Below are positions 8,801-16,239 of a stretch of 64,000 nt of DNA, piece after piece. Each line of letters begins with the position of its first letter. Position 1 is the first letter of the stretch. The position numbers and the translations under genes were made by a program. The DNA is from Flavobacteriales bacterium. GTDB lineage: Bacteria > Bacteroidota > Bacteroidia > Flavobacteriales_F > PHOS-HE28. The stretch is from NCBI GenBank assembly GCA_016700415.1, contig CP065018.1:2734001-2798000 (forward strand), written 5' to 3'. The notes beneath the pieces are model-generated. The model was given only the letters and a program-made list of their open reading frames with translations. It made no database searches and had not been told where the DNA came from.

Positions 8801-9366
8801 ATCCCATGGTGGTGATGAGCACCGTGCTCTTCAGCACCATTGGCGTCTTCCTCGGGCTGGTGGTGTTCCGCATGGACTTCATCGTGCTGATGACGATGCT
8901 GGGCATCATCTCGCTGATCGGCGTGGTGGTGAACAACGCCATCGTGCTCATGGATTTTGCGCGCCTGCTCTTTGAGCGCAGCGCGCGCAAGCTGGGCCTG
9001 CCGGAGGACCGCATCATCCCCATCGCCGAAAGCCGCGAGGCCTTGGTGACCGCAGGGAAGACGCGTTTACGACCGGTGCTGCTCACGGCTTTCACCGCAG
9101 TGCTCGGCCTGTTGCCGCTGGCCATCGGGCTCAACTTCAACTTCCTCACCCTCTTCACGGAGCTGGACCCGCACATCCACATGGGCGGCGACAACGTGAT
9201 CTTCTGGGGCCCCCTCAGTTGGGCGGTGATCTACGGCCTGCTCTTCGCCACCTTCCTCACCCTGATCATGGTGCCGGTGATGCTGCTGATCATCCAAAAG
9301 ATCAAGCACGGCAGGCAGTGGAAGCACGACCTGCGGGAAGTGCATAGGCATTCCGAAGTCGGTTGA
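5809..9366 (+). CDS. RND efflux pump inner-membrane transporter (HAE1/AcrB-like)
   Basis: A 1185-residue proton-driven RND transporter. It has the standard twelve-helix plan: first helix at about 25-45, a large periplasmic porter loop, the helix-4 proton-relay motif GRLVDDGIVIVENI with Asp421 and Asp422, a second periplasmic loop and C-terminal helices with LIGVVVNNAIVLMDFAR. It is about 140 residues longer than classical AcrB because a segment after helix 6 (about 515-600) contains two extra hydrophobic stretches before the second half begins. It completes the tripartite pump with the two preceding genes. The substrate cannot be read from the sequence; drugs, bile salts or fatty acids are all possible. 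Confidence 0.93.
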   Translation: MSMNHNEDVEKDLHGPEREFAITTWAVQNRTTVIVLTVLIFLMGIYSYQVMPKESFPEVVTPEIFVSTPYNSSSVVDIEKLITKPLEKEINTISGVDEIKSTTVPNFSAIDVKFNYNISPDQALRKVKDAVDKARGDKNFPTDLPSEPNVIELNFSELMPVMNINLSGDYPMEQLHSYAQHLKDRIESLPEINKVNIRGVPEREVRISLDLYKLEALQLNFNDIAQAIQMENLTMSGGELLTDGQRRAVRVIGEFTDMAQIRDIVVKNIDQKEVRLGDIATVDYAYKEPDSFAREYGKSVVMLDVIKRAGQNLLTASDGIQQILKEDRGRVLPTDLRISVTGDQSDNTRTSVDELMNHIILGVLLVIGTLMLFLGLRNAMFVGLAIPMSMFISFTLLNAFGVTLNIMVLFALILALGRLVDDGIVIVENIYRHMTNGEPPLRATKLAVGEVTMPIIAATTATVMVFVPLLFWPGMMGSFMKYLPITFMIALGSSLFVALVVNPALASKFMKVEEDNMPMKRVWKLAGILAAVGTLILVLGLSFKSDTVFGIGLLTLFFGVMGIVNAKWFVPATDWFQNSWLPRLEARYEKFLRYALDRHHPRTFLFGTFGMLVLVIALLAVFPPKTLFFPENEPQFVNVFIEAPIGTDILKTDSITRIVEKQVMDVIDVPGFKVPPGTKMPDGTITADSTNYLVNSVISQVGEGTSDPGAGGMQVGATPYKGRIAVSFVKFADRHGKKTSDVLKDLQEHVKAPPGVVVSVAKNAAGPPVGKPINIEIKGKEIEGLLAEAERVQRFIELRNVPGIEALRLDIDRAKPEMPIIIDREKARRLNVSTYAIADAVRTALFGKEVSNYRVEGDDDDHEINIRLNDKYRYDPQQLLDMKVTFRDMLNGQIRQIPISAVAHAERTSTFSAIKRKDLDRVVTVSSNIISGYNGNEVVQQIKDQLASGFTVGKDYTLKFTGEQEDQAKDMGFLMMAFLVAIFVVFLIIVAQFNSISYPMVVMSTVLFSTIGVFLGLVVFRMDFIVLMTMLGIISLIGVVVNNAIVLMDFARLLFERSARKLGLPEDRIIPIAESREALVTAGKTRLRPVLLTAFTAVLGLLPLAIGLNFNFLTLFTELDPHIHMGGDNVIFWGPLSWAVIYGLLFATFLTLIMVPVMLLIIQKIKHGRQWKHDLREVHRHSEVG

Positions 9367-9376
9367 TCTCTTGAAC

Positions 9377-9426
9377 GGAACGAATAGGAAAGGCGCGGCG
9401 GAGGCTGCGCCTTTCCTATTTGTTCC
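9377..9426 (+). terminator. Strong hairpin closing the efflux operon
   Basis: A 20-base stem (9377-9396 with 9407-9426, one G-T pair) around a 10-base loop, 10 bases after the RND stop codon. There is no long T-tract, but its position and strength fit a transcription terminator. Confidence 0.7.
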
Positions 9427-9569
9427 GCATGCACGCACTCGGCGAAAAGCCGGGCGCATACTTCGCGAAACTGCTCCGTAAGAGAACTTGCGGCATATAT
9501 TGGCATCGGAAATTCTGCCTGAACGGTGGAAAGCCGCGAGTAAACCTTCACCAACAAAACCCAACGAAC

Positions 9570-9953
9570 ATGTACTGTCGGAACTGTGGAAATGAAGTCA
9601 GCGACCAAGCCGTGATGTGCGTTGCCTGTGGGACACCACCAAAGGCCGGCAACAAGTATTGTTCGAATTGCAAGGGGGAAACCTCTGCAAATGCTGAGAT
9701 CTGCATGAAATGCGGGGTGGGATTGGGAAAGAAAAGTATCAATGGCGAAGGGAAGGATTGGATGACCACGCTGTTGCTGGCTATTTTTCTGGGAGGTCTT
9801 GGCGTCCATCGGTTCTACACGGGCCATACCATGATCGGTGTTGTGCAGCTCCTTACGCTGGGCGGTTGCGGCATTTGGACACTCGTGGACATCATCATGA
9901 TCGCAACGGGCAAGTTCCAGGATGCGGAGGGGAATCTCCTCGTTAAGAGCTGA
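9570..9953 (+). CDS. TM2 domain protein with zinc ribbons
   Basis: A 127-residue protein starting MYCRNCGNEVS. The first 55 residues hold four CxxC pairs (CRNC, CVAC, CSNC, CMKC), arranged as two tandem zinc ribbons. They are followed by a TM2 domain: helix LLLAIFLGGLGVHRFY, a short polar turn, and a second helix running into VDIIMIATGKFQDAEGN. The ATG at 9570 is chosen because upstream codons read through the non-coding gap. TM2 proteins are small membrane proteins of unknown biochemical function. The overlapping DUF2752 gene after it is a common partner in Bacteroidota. Confidence 0.88.
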   Translation: MYCRNCGNEVSDQAVMCVACGTPPKAGNKYCSNCKGETSANAEICMKCGVGLGKKSINGEGKDWMTTLLLAIFLGGLGVHRFYTGHTMIGVVQLLTLGGCGIWTLVDIIMIATGKFQDAEGNLLVKS

Positions 9954-10245
9954 TCACACTACGACCGCGATCAAGGCCATTGCGTTGATCGCGATCCCCA
10001 TCGCGCTTGCGTTGGTGCCGCTCAGCGCGGTTGAACAGGGGCCGACACTTTGCCTGTACCACAACCTCACGGGGCACAGTTGTCCGGGCTGCGGCATGAC
10101 CCGTTCCCTCGTAGCGTTGTGCCATGGTGCCTTGGGGGCATCCTTCGCCTATAACAAGGGCATCATCATCGTTGCTCCCTTGCTGCTCTTGCTTTGGGGT
10201 AATGAACTGTGGATAGCGGCAAAAGCCTGGATCTACAGCTGTTGA
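9922..10245 (+). CDS. DUF2752 family membrane protein
   Basis: A 107-residue protein with the DUF2752 signature HSCPGCGMTRSLVALCHGAL (about 54-73) between two hydrophobic helices (about 18-38 and 82-100). The family is uncharacterised; the CPGCGxTR motif could bind a metal or take part in thiol chemistry, but this is not shown. The ATG at 9922 lies 32 bases inside the TM2 gene. No better ATG exists before the conserved part, so either this overlap is real or a non-ATG start near 9980 is used. Confidence 0.78.
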   Translation: MRRGISSLRADHTTTAIKAIALIAIPIALALVPLSAVEQGPTLCLYHNLTGHSCPGCGMTRSLVALCHGALGASFAYNKGIIIVAPLLLLLWGNELWIAAKAWIYSC

Positions 10246-10700
10246 GTTGTTGATCGCACGTTCGGTATCCGCTCGTGCTTTAATTCTTCCTATGGATCCA
10301 GGCGCTCGGGAAAATGCCGAGCGGGTGCTTCGCAGGATGTGGGTGGACGAAGTGATCCCCCTGCGTCACCGCACAGGTCATTGCTGCGCCTATCGCCCCT
10401 TGCGTTCGTTTGAAATGTGGGCAACTCCCTGCCCACTTCACAGACCAACGCACGGACCTCCCCATATTCAAACACGACATCCACATCACCACAATTCACA
10501 GAACTACCTTTAACAACCACTGCGCCTGAAAAGGGGATGCTTACATTTGGTCGACATGTAGCAGCCCCAACTTTGATCTACGGTTGTGATCTTGACCAAC
10601 GATCCGTTCAGGACCCGCTCCGGTCGATATCGATCTTGATCTTGGAGCCTCTCAAACGCATCTCAAACCAGTCACCTTTCCAAAGCGTGCCGACAATTCC
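10246..10700. other. Intergenic region with a candidate promoter for ccsBA
   Basis: No convincing gene was found in these 455 bases; short frames on both strands lack family motifs. TACATTTG at 10542-10549 matches the Bacteroidota -7 element and could start a ccsBA transcript with a leader of roughly 145 bases. Confidence 0.5.
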
Positions 10701-13700
10701 ATGAAAGCAACAGAGACAGGGAGGTTCGAAGTCTTGGCCCGACCCTTGAAACTGCTCTTCTCTACACGGGCAGCTGGCCTGTATATGCTCATCTTCGCGG
10801 GGTCTATCGGCGCAGGAACATTCATCGAGAACGATTTCGGAACAAGTTCGGCGCAGCATGTGATATACAGATCTTGGTGGTTCTCTCTGCTGCTCGTGCT
10901 TTTCTGTATCACCATTGCGGTGAACATGATACGTTTCAAGATGGTGCGTCAAAAGAAGTGGGCACTGCTCACCTTCCACTTGGCCATGATCGTGATTCTC
11001 ATCGGTGCGGGCGTTACGCGGTACACGGGTTACGAAGGGGTCATGCACATCCGCGAGAATGATTCTTCCAACAGCTTTCTTTCCGCAGAAACACATTTGC
11101 AATTCCAAGTTCGCAAAGGAGAAAAGGAATATTCATTTGACGAACCGGTCCTGTTCTCTACAAAGGGGAACAACAATTGGAGCGAGTCTTATTTGATCGG
11201 GAATGACCTGGTCGAGGTCGTGGTGAAGGAATTCATTCCGAACCCGAAAGAGATATTGGAAGATGGTATTGCGGGCAAGCCGACCATCAAGATCGTGATC
11301 GGTGGTGCGAATGGGCGCGAGGAATATTTCCTGAGCGCTGGTGAGACGCGCAGGATCAGAGGGACCTTGTTCAATTTCGCGGATGGCGCATTACCGGATG
11401 CCGTGAATATCGCTTACCGCGATAATGTGCTATTGATCAAGGCGGATCAGCCCATGGTACAGCGCGTAATGGCCACGCAAAAAGTGGACACGCTATTACC
11501 GCAAGCGGCTTATCATCCATTGATGCTTCGGTCATTGTACATGGTCGGTTCCGGAAGTTTCGTTTTCGGCGATTTCAATAAGCAAGGTGTGGTGCAATTG
11601 ATCTCCGATGGCCCGAAAGTGAAGAACGAAAGTTTGACCGCATTAAGGGTTGAAGCAACGATCAACGGTGATCTGCATGAAGTACTTGTGTACGGTCAAA
11701 AAGGGCAACCAGGGCGGCCAGCAGTGGTACACAATGAAAAGCTGGATCTCGCCATTTCGTACGGATCGAAGGAAGTGGTATTGCCCTTCTCCGTTAAGCT
11801 GTACGACTTCATCATGGAGCGTTATCCCGGTACCAATAGTGCGACCTCGTATGCGAGTGAAGTGCAATTGATCGACGAGCGCGGCGGGATCAAGGAAAAC
11901 CATCGGATCTTCATGAACAATGTTTTGGACCACGATGGTTATCGCTTTTTCCAATCCTCTTTTGATCAGGATGAATTGGGTACTTACTTGAGTGTGAACC
12001 ACGACTTCTGGGGAACTTGGATCACGTACATCGGCTACATATTGCTCACGGTGGGCCTGTTGCTTTCCATGTTCAGCAAGAAGAGCCGTTTCCAAAAGTT
12101 GGCCAATAGTATTCGCGATCTGCGAAGTAGTTCAATTGCCGCCATCCTGCTCATCGCCACTTCGACATTACCCGTCACCGTTTATGCGCAGAAGGTGATC
12201 GAAGAGATCAATGGATCCCATGTTGTAAGTGCGGATCATGCCGAACGATTCAGCAAACTGGTAGTGCAGGACAATCGTGGTCGGATGAAACCGATACACA
12301 CCCTTTCGCGCGAAGTGATGCGAAAGGTTTTCCGCCGGGAAAGCATCAATGGCCTTAGTGCGGACCAAGTGATCCTTGGCATGTTAGCGAATAGTGCCGA
12401 ATGGCTCGATGTACCGTTGATCAAATTGGGAGAGCATCATAGCGTGCATGAGCTGGTCGGTGTTGAAGGTCCAAAGGCGGCGTACGAGGATTTCTTCGCA
12501 CCCGACGGCAGTTACAAGTTGCGGGATGAAATGCGCCGGATCAGTGCGTTGCAGCCCATTGACCGTGGCGTGTACGAGAAGGACCTGATCAAAGTGGATG
12601 AACGAGTGAACATCGTACACATGGCGCTGGGCGGCGCTTTGTTGAAGATCATTCCGATCGCTGGAGATGCCAACAACACCTGGGTGGGCACTGATCTCGA
12701 AGGTCCGGAACATGCCCATGTGCATGATTTAGTAGCGGAACGGTTCTTCGCCACTTATGTCCCGGCTTTGCAGGAGGCCATGCACAATGGCAACTACAGC
12801 CTTCCGGACAAGCTACTGAATGAACTTGATGCTTATCAAAAGGAGAAAGGAGCGGCTGTGATCCCGAGCCCTGCCAAGATCAAGGCGGAGATCATTTTGA
12901 ACGGGTTAAGTGTGTTCGATCGATTGGCGCTGTTTTATGCACTGCTTGGACTTACGTTCTTATTCCTGTTGTTCTTCTCCGTGTTCAAGCCGCGTGTGGA
13001 TCTTGCGAAAGTGCAGCGTATCATGTTGGTCCTATTGATCGCTGGCTTTGCATTGCACACCATCGGCCTTGGCCTTCGATGGTATGTTTCCGGTCGTGCA
13101 CCATGGAGCAATGGGTACGAATCCATGATCTACATCGCTTGGACCACTGTACTTGCGGGAATTCTGTTCAGCCGAAAGTCATTGGGAGCATCGGCCGCGA
13201 CCATGATCCTCTCTGCTACTCTTTTGCTTGTGGCGATGTTGAGTTATTTAGATCCGGAGATCACACCACTTGTACCCGTTCTACAATCCTACTGGTTGAC
13301 CATTCACGTATCCATGGAAGCGGGCAGTTACGGCTTCCTAGCATTGGGCGCGGTTATCGGTCTGATCAACCTGATCCTGATGATTTTCCTAACGCAGAAG
13401 AACGAAAAACGCGTTCATCGATTGGTTAAGGAGATGAGCTACTTGAGCGAGATGACGTTGATCGGCGGGCTCACCATGATCAGTATCGGCACCTACCTCG
13501 GTGGCGTCTGGGCGAACGAATCGTGGGGACGCTATTGGGGTTGGGATGCAAAAGAGACCTGGGCCTTGGTAACGATTCTTGTGTACGCGTTCATCCTGCA
13601 CATGCGCTTGATCCCTAAGATGCAAGGGCTCTATGCTTACAACGTTTCGTCGCTCTTCGGCCTGGCCTCGGTGATCATGACCTATTACGGGGTGAACTAC

Positions 13701-13838
13701 TACCTCTCCGGTCTGCACTCTTATGCTGCTGGAGATCCCGTGCCGGTCCCCGATTGGGTGTATGTTGGGGTAACCGTGTTGGTGCTGATCAGCCTATTGG
13801 CCTTCTTCCGGAAAAGGAAATTCAAGTTGATCACATAG
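10701..13838 (+). CDS. ccsBA: Fused cytochrome c maturation protein CcsBA (System II)
   Basis: A 1045-residue fusion of ResB/CcsB and CcsA. The N-terminal ResB part has helices near 25-43, 56-75 and 88-105, a periplasmic domain (about 115-435) and a further helix near 440-460. A second periplasmic stretch precedes the CcsA half, which starts near residue 745 and carries the heme-handling tryptophan-rich motif WGWDAKETWALV at 946-957. This enzyme exports heme and attaches it to CXXCH cysteines in the periplasm. Its 3' end faces the 3' end of the multiheme operon with a 3-base gap, so it probably serves those 103 predicted hemes. Base composition is lower in GC than the efflux operon. Confidence 0.93.
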   Translation: MKATETGRFEVLARPLKLLFSTRAAGLYMLIFAGSIGAGTFIENDFGTSSAQHVIYRSWWFSLLLVLFCITIAVNMIRFKMVRQKKWALLTFHLAMIVILIGAGVTRYTGYEGVMHIRENDSSNSFLSAETHLQFQVRKGEKEYSFDEPVLFSTKGNNNWSESYLIGNDLVEVVVKEFIPNPKEILEDGIAGKPTIKIVIGGANGREEYFLSAGETRRIRGTLFNFADGALPDAVNIAYRDNVLLIKADQPMVQRVMATQKVDTLLPQAAYHPLMLRSLYMVGSGSFVFGDFNKQGVVQLISDGPKVKNESLTALRVEATINGDLHEVLVYGQKGQPGRPAVVHNEKLDLAISYGSKEVVLPFSVKLYDFIMERYPGTNSATSYASEVQLIDERGGIKENHRIFMNNVLDHDGYRFFQSSFDQDELGTYLSVNHDFWGTWITYIGYILLTVGLLLSMFSKKSRFQKLANSIRDLRSSSIAAILLIATSTLPVTVYAQKVIEEINGSHVVSADHAERFSKLVVQDNRGRMKPIHTLSREVMRKVFRRESINGLSADQVILGMLANSAEWLDVPLIKLGEHHSVHELVGVEGPKAAYEDFFAPDGSYKLRDEMRRISALQPIDRGVYEKDLIKVDERVNIVHMALGGALLKIIPIAGDANNTWVGTDLEGPEHAHVHDLVAERFFATYVPALQEAMHNGNYSLPDKLLNELDAYQKEKGAAVIPSPAKIKAEIILNGLSVFDRLALFYALLGLTFLFLLFFSVFKPRVDLAKVQRIMLVLLIAGFALHTIGLGLRWYVSGRAPWSNGYESMIYIAWTTVLAGILFSRKSLGASAATMILSATLLLVAMLSYLDPEITPLVPVLQSYWLTIHVSMEAGSYGFLALGAVIGLINLILMIFLTQKNEKRVHRLVKEMSYLSEMTLIGGLTMISIGTYLGGVWANESWGRYWGWDAKETWALVTILVYAFILHMRLIPKMQGLYAYNVSSLFGLASVIMTYYGVNYYLSGLHSYAAGDPVPVPDWVYVGVTVLVLISLLAFFRKRKFKLIT

Positions 13839-13841
13839 TGA

Positions 13842-14621
13842 TCAATGTACGGTCGTCGCGTTCTCCAACAGGATCGCGTACCGGTACCCAGCACCGAAAT
13901 CCTTGTCCAGCACAACGGTGCCAACAATCGTTGCTTTCTCGCCGAGGGGAACCACAACATCGGTAGTTGCCACCACCTCCGGATCACCTTTGGAACCATC
14001 CTTCAAGTGTACCCAATTGCGGCCCATGATGTTCGGATTGACCTTCGTGCACGTTCCACTGACCTGGATGACCTTGCCTTCATACTTCTTCGGTGATGCG
14101 ATGAGGTCGGCGATCTTCACGGAACCGGCCACATCCACTTTTACTGTAGGTTTTACCTCTTGTGAGTTCACCGTTGTTGGTGATGCATCCGCCATACCGC
14201 TTTCCCCGTGATCGGCAGGCACTACTTTGGAGACCAGAACAAGCTCGTCGAAATCCCGGTTGTATTCATTGCTATGGAAGTTCGTCTTTAGCAAACCACC
14301 ACGATAGAAATACGGACGACCAACGATCACTTCCGTCTTGTCCGAAGCGATCCAGAATTCATCGGCACCTTCTTTCACACGCACATAAACATAGCGCTCT
14401 GTTGGAAGGACCTCTAGCGCAACCACCGTATGCAGGTCTTGCTCGATGCCCGATGAAGAACCCGGTACAGCTTGTGTTGGGGCTTTGCCATCGTTGGAGA
14501 ACACCCCCGTGCTACCACTTTCGTGTTGATCCGGTCCGTCCGTCGGAATTGTCTTCGGGCCACTATCACACGCACCGAACAAGAGCAAGGAAAGCGTTAG
14601 TGGCAAAGTGTTCTTGTTCAT
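13842..14621 (-). CDS. OB-fold lipoprotein associated with the multiheme operon
   Basis: A 259-residue lipoprotein (lipobox LLFGAC, Cys18). After a low-complexity linker there is a first domain (about 62-140) with WIASDKTEVIVGRPYFYRGG and FHSNEYNRDFDELVLV. This pattern resembles NrfJ-like domains found beside multiheme cytochromes. The second domain (about 165-255, opening KIADLIASPKKYEGKVIQVSG) is an OB-fold of the tRNA-anti-like type, here in a periplasmic or outer membrane lipoprotein and therefore not nucleic-acid binding. It is the last gene of the operon, one base after the beta-barrel gene. Role inferred: cytochrome assembly, heme delivery or a surface anchor for the complex. The exact function is unknown. 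Confidence 0.75.
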   Translation of the reverse strand: MNKNTLPLTLSLLLFGACDSGPKTIPTDGPDQHESGSTGVFSNDGKAPTQAVPGSSSGIEQDLHTVVALEVLPTERYVYVRVKEGADEFWIASDKTEVIVGRPYFYRGGLLKTNFHSNEYNRDFDELVLVSKVVPADHGESGMADASPTTVNSQEVKPTVKVDVAGSVKIADLIASPKKYEGKVIQVSGTCTKVNPNIMGRNWVHLKDGSKGDPEVVATTDVVVPLGEKATIVGTVVLDKDFGAGYRYAILLENATTVH

Positions 14622-14622
14622 G

Positions 14623-16233
14623 TTACTTTTTGTTCTTGCTGTCGAATCGTTTGATGATGCTGAAATTCACTCTGTAATTCTTCTCGTCCTTCAGTGTGGA
14701 CATTTCTCCGAGCAAACTCGCAACAAGTGTACGGCTCAGATTATACGCCATATCAACACCATAGTAATGTTGCTTGGTGGTAAGAGGCACACCATCCGCA
14801 CCGCCCCTGCTGGCGTAACGGTACATCAGTATCCGATAATAAGGGTTCAACGTAAGCCTATTGTTCAGCAAGGACTTTGAGTAGCGTACGGAAGCAATAT
14901 CACTCCTCAAATAGGAAGATAGATTTCGATTGAATTGGAAGTTCCACCTACCTCCAATGACCGGCATTTTGTTGAACGTTAGGGATCCATTGTAATTATT
15001 GGAACTGTTCTGACCGTCACTTTGGAATCGCTTTCCGACCGAGATCCCTACGATCACATTCTTGATCGGTTTGATGTTCAATCGCGCTCTCAACCCCTGC
15101 CGTGCCTGATCATCCTCCAACATGTTCTCCACGTCGGTACGATAGGTCTCGTAGTAAACGATGCGTTTGCGCGAATCGTAGGAGGCGAACAGATCCACCT
15201 TCTTACTGAAGCGGTAACGCGATGAAACGAACAAGTTCGTGAGTCGTGCCCCACCGGAATTACCATTCACTTGATTGAAAAGATCAAGCTCTGCGGAAGA
15301 GAAGATGTTGAAGTTGTTATTGATCGTGGTGGTATGCTGGAAATAGGTGTACCGCCGGTCGGTCGCCCCTTTGTTCGTCTGCTGCATCAGTCCAGCGGTT
15401 GTTCGCGAACGGATCCTATCCGAGTTCAATTGCAGACCGAGATAGCCACCGTATTGGAACAGGTTCGCATTGAATCCGAACGTAGCGATATCCGGACGGA
15501 AACCAGCGATAGCACCAGCATATAACTTACCGAAGTACTTCTCGGCTTGCAGTCCATCGATAGCGCCGAGTGAAGATGCGTTGTTGTTGATCTTCCTTCC
15601 CAATGTGATCGTCGTGTTGGAATCGGGTTCGTACCGTACTGCCAAATTGTACACGTTGAAGTAGCTTGTTCGGTAGTTGAATGAACGATCATTCGACGGA
15701 AAGAGCTTTCGATAATTGATGTAGCTCTCAGCGCTGAATTTCGAATTTCCGATATGGTCCGCGTTGATCGAGAAGCGATACATCATGCGGTGGTCATCAC
15801 CACGGTTCGAATTGACGGTACTGTAGGTCGCTCCCGATATCCTACCTCTGATCCGCTCCTTGTTCCGTTCGTTCTTTTCTGTTGTGATGGAGTCATCACG
15901 CTGTAGCTGGGCAGGTGGCTGTTCCGCGGCTATGGCGGGAACAACGACCACGGAGATGAAATGGACCACGTCGGCTTTGTCGATCTTACAGCCATTGATG
16001 ATCTTGCATACGCATGAGATCGACGACTTGCTTGTGACCACCATGCACGGCAGGCTCTCAGCGCCTTTCACAAGATCGAGCGTATCGCCTATTGCAATGT
16101 TGTTCGTGTTCTCGAAGTGTACATACACATTGTTCGCAGTTACAAAAGTCACTTCACCGCGCAATAACTCTTGTGCTGAACCGATCGAGCAGAGCAGAGA
16201 AAAGAACAGTATGGTAAGATCTCTCAATTTCAT
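14623..16233 (-). CDS. Outer membrane beta-barrel of the multiheme operon
   Basis: A 536-residue protein with signal peptide MKLRDLTILFFSLLCSIGSAQ. Residues about 22-90 form a small beta domain (GEVTFVTANNVYVHFENTNN), a charged linker follows (about 100-130), and the rest alternates hydrophobic and polar residues with many Tyr, Asn and Arg, as in a transmembrane beta-barrel of about 18-22 strands. It ends RVNFSIIKRFDSKNKK. No CXXCH is present, although four cysteines lie in the N-terminal domain. The start is 6 bases after the 22-heme cytochrome stop. By analogy with MtrB-type porin-cytochrome conduits it may hold a cytochrome across the outer membrane, but no sequence similarity to MtrB is claimed. 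Confidence 0.7.
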   Translation of the reverse strand: MKLRDLTILFFSLLCSIGSAQELLRGEVTFVTANNVYVHFENTNNIAIGDTLDLVKGAESLPCMVVTSKSSISCVCKIINGCKIDKADVVHFISVVVVPAIAAEQPPAQLQRDDSITTEKNERNKERIRGRISGATYSTVNSNRGDDHRMMYRFSINADHIGNSKFSAESYINYRKLFPSNDRSFNYRTSYFNVYNLAVRYEPDSNTTITLGRKINNNASSLGAIDGLQAEKYFGKLYAGAIAGFRPDIATFGFNANLFQYGGYLGLQLNSDRIRSRTTAGLMQQTNKGATDRRYTYFQHTTTINNNFNIFSSAELDLFNQVNGNSGGARLTNLFVSSRYRFSKKVDLFASYDSRKRIVYYETYRTDVENMLEDDQARQGLRARLNIKPIKNVIVGISVGKRFQSDGQNSSNNYNGSLTFNKMPVIGGRWNFQFNRNLSSYLRSDIASVRYSKSLLNNRLTLNPYYRILMYRYASRGGADGVPLTTKQHYYGVDMAYNLSRTLVASLLGEMSTLKDEKNYRVNFSIIKRFDSKNKK

Positions 16234-16239
16234 CGCCTA

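Noticed and set aside
10247..10520. Short open frames on both strands before ccsBA
   Set aside because: No signal peptide, motif or coding bias, and they overlap each other; left as intergenic.
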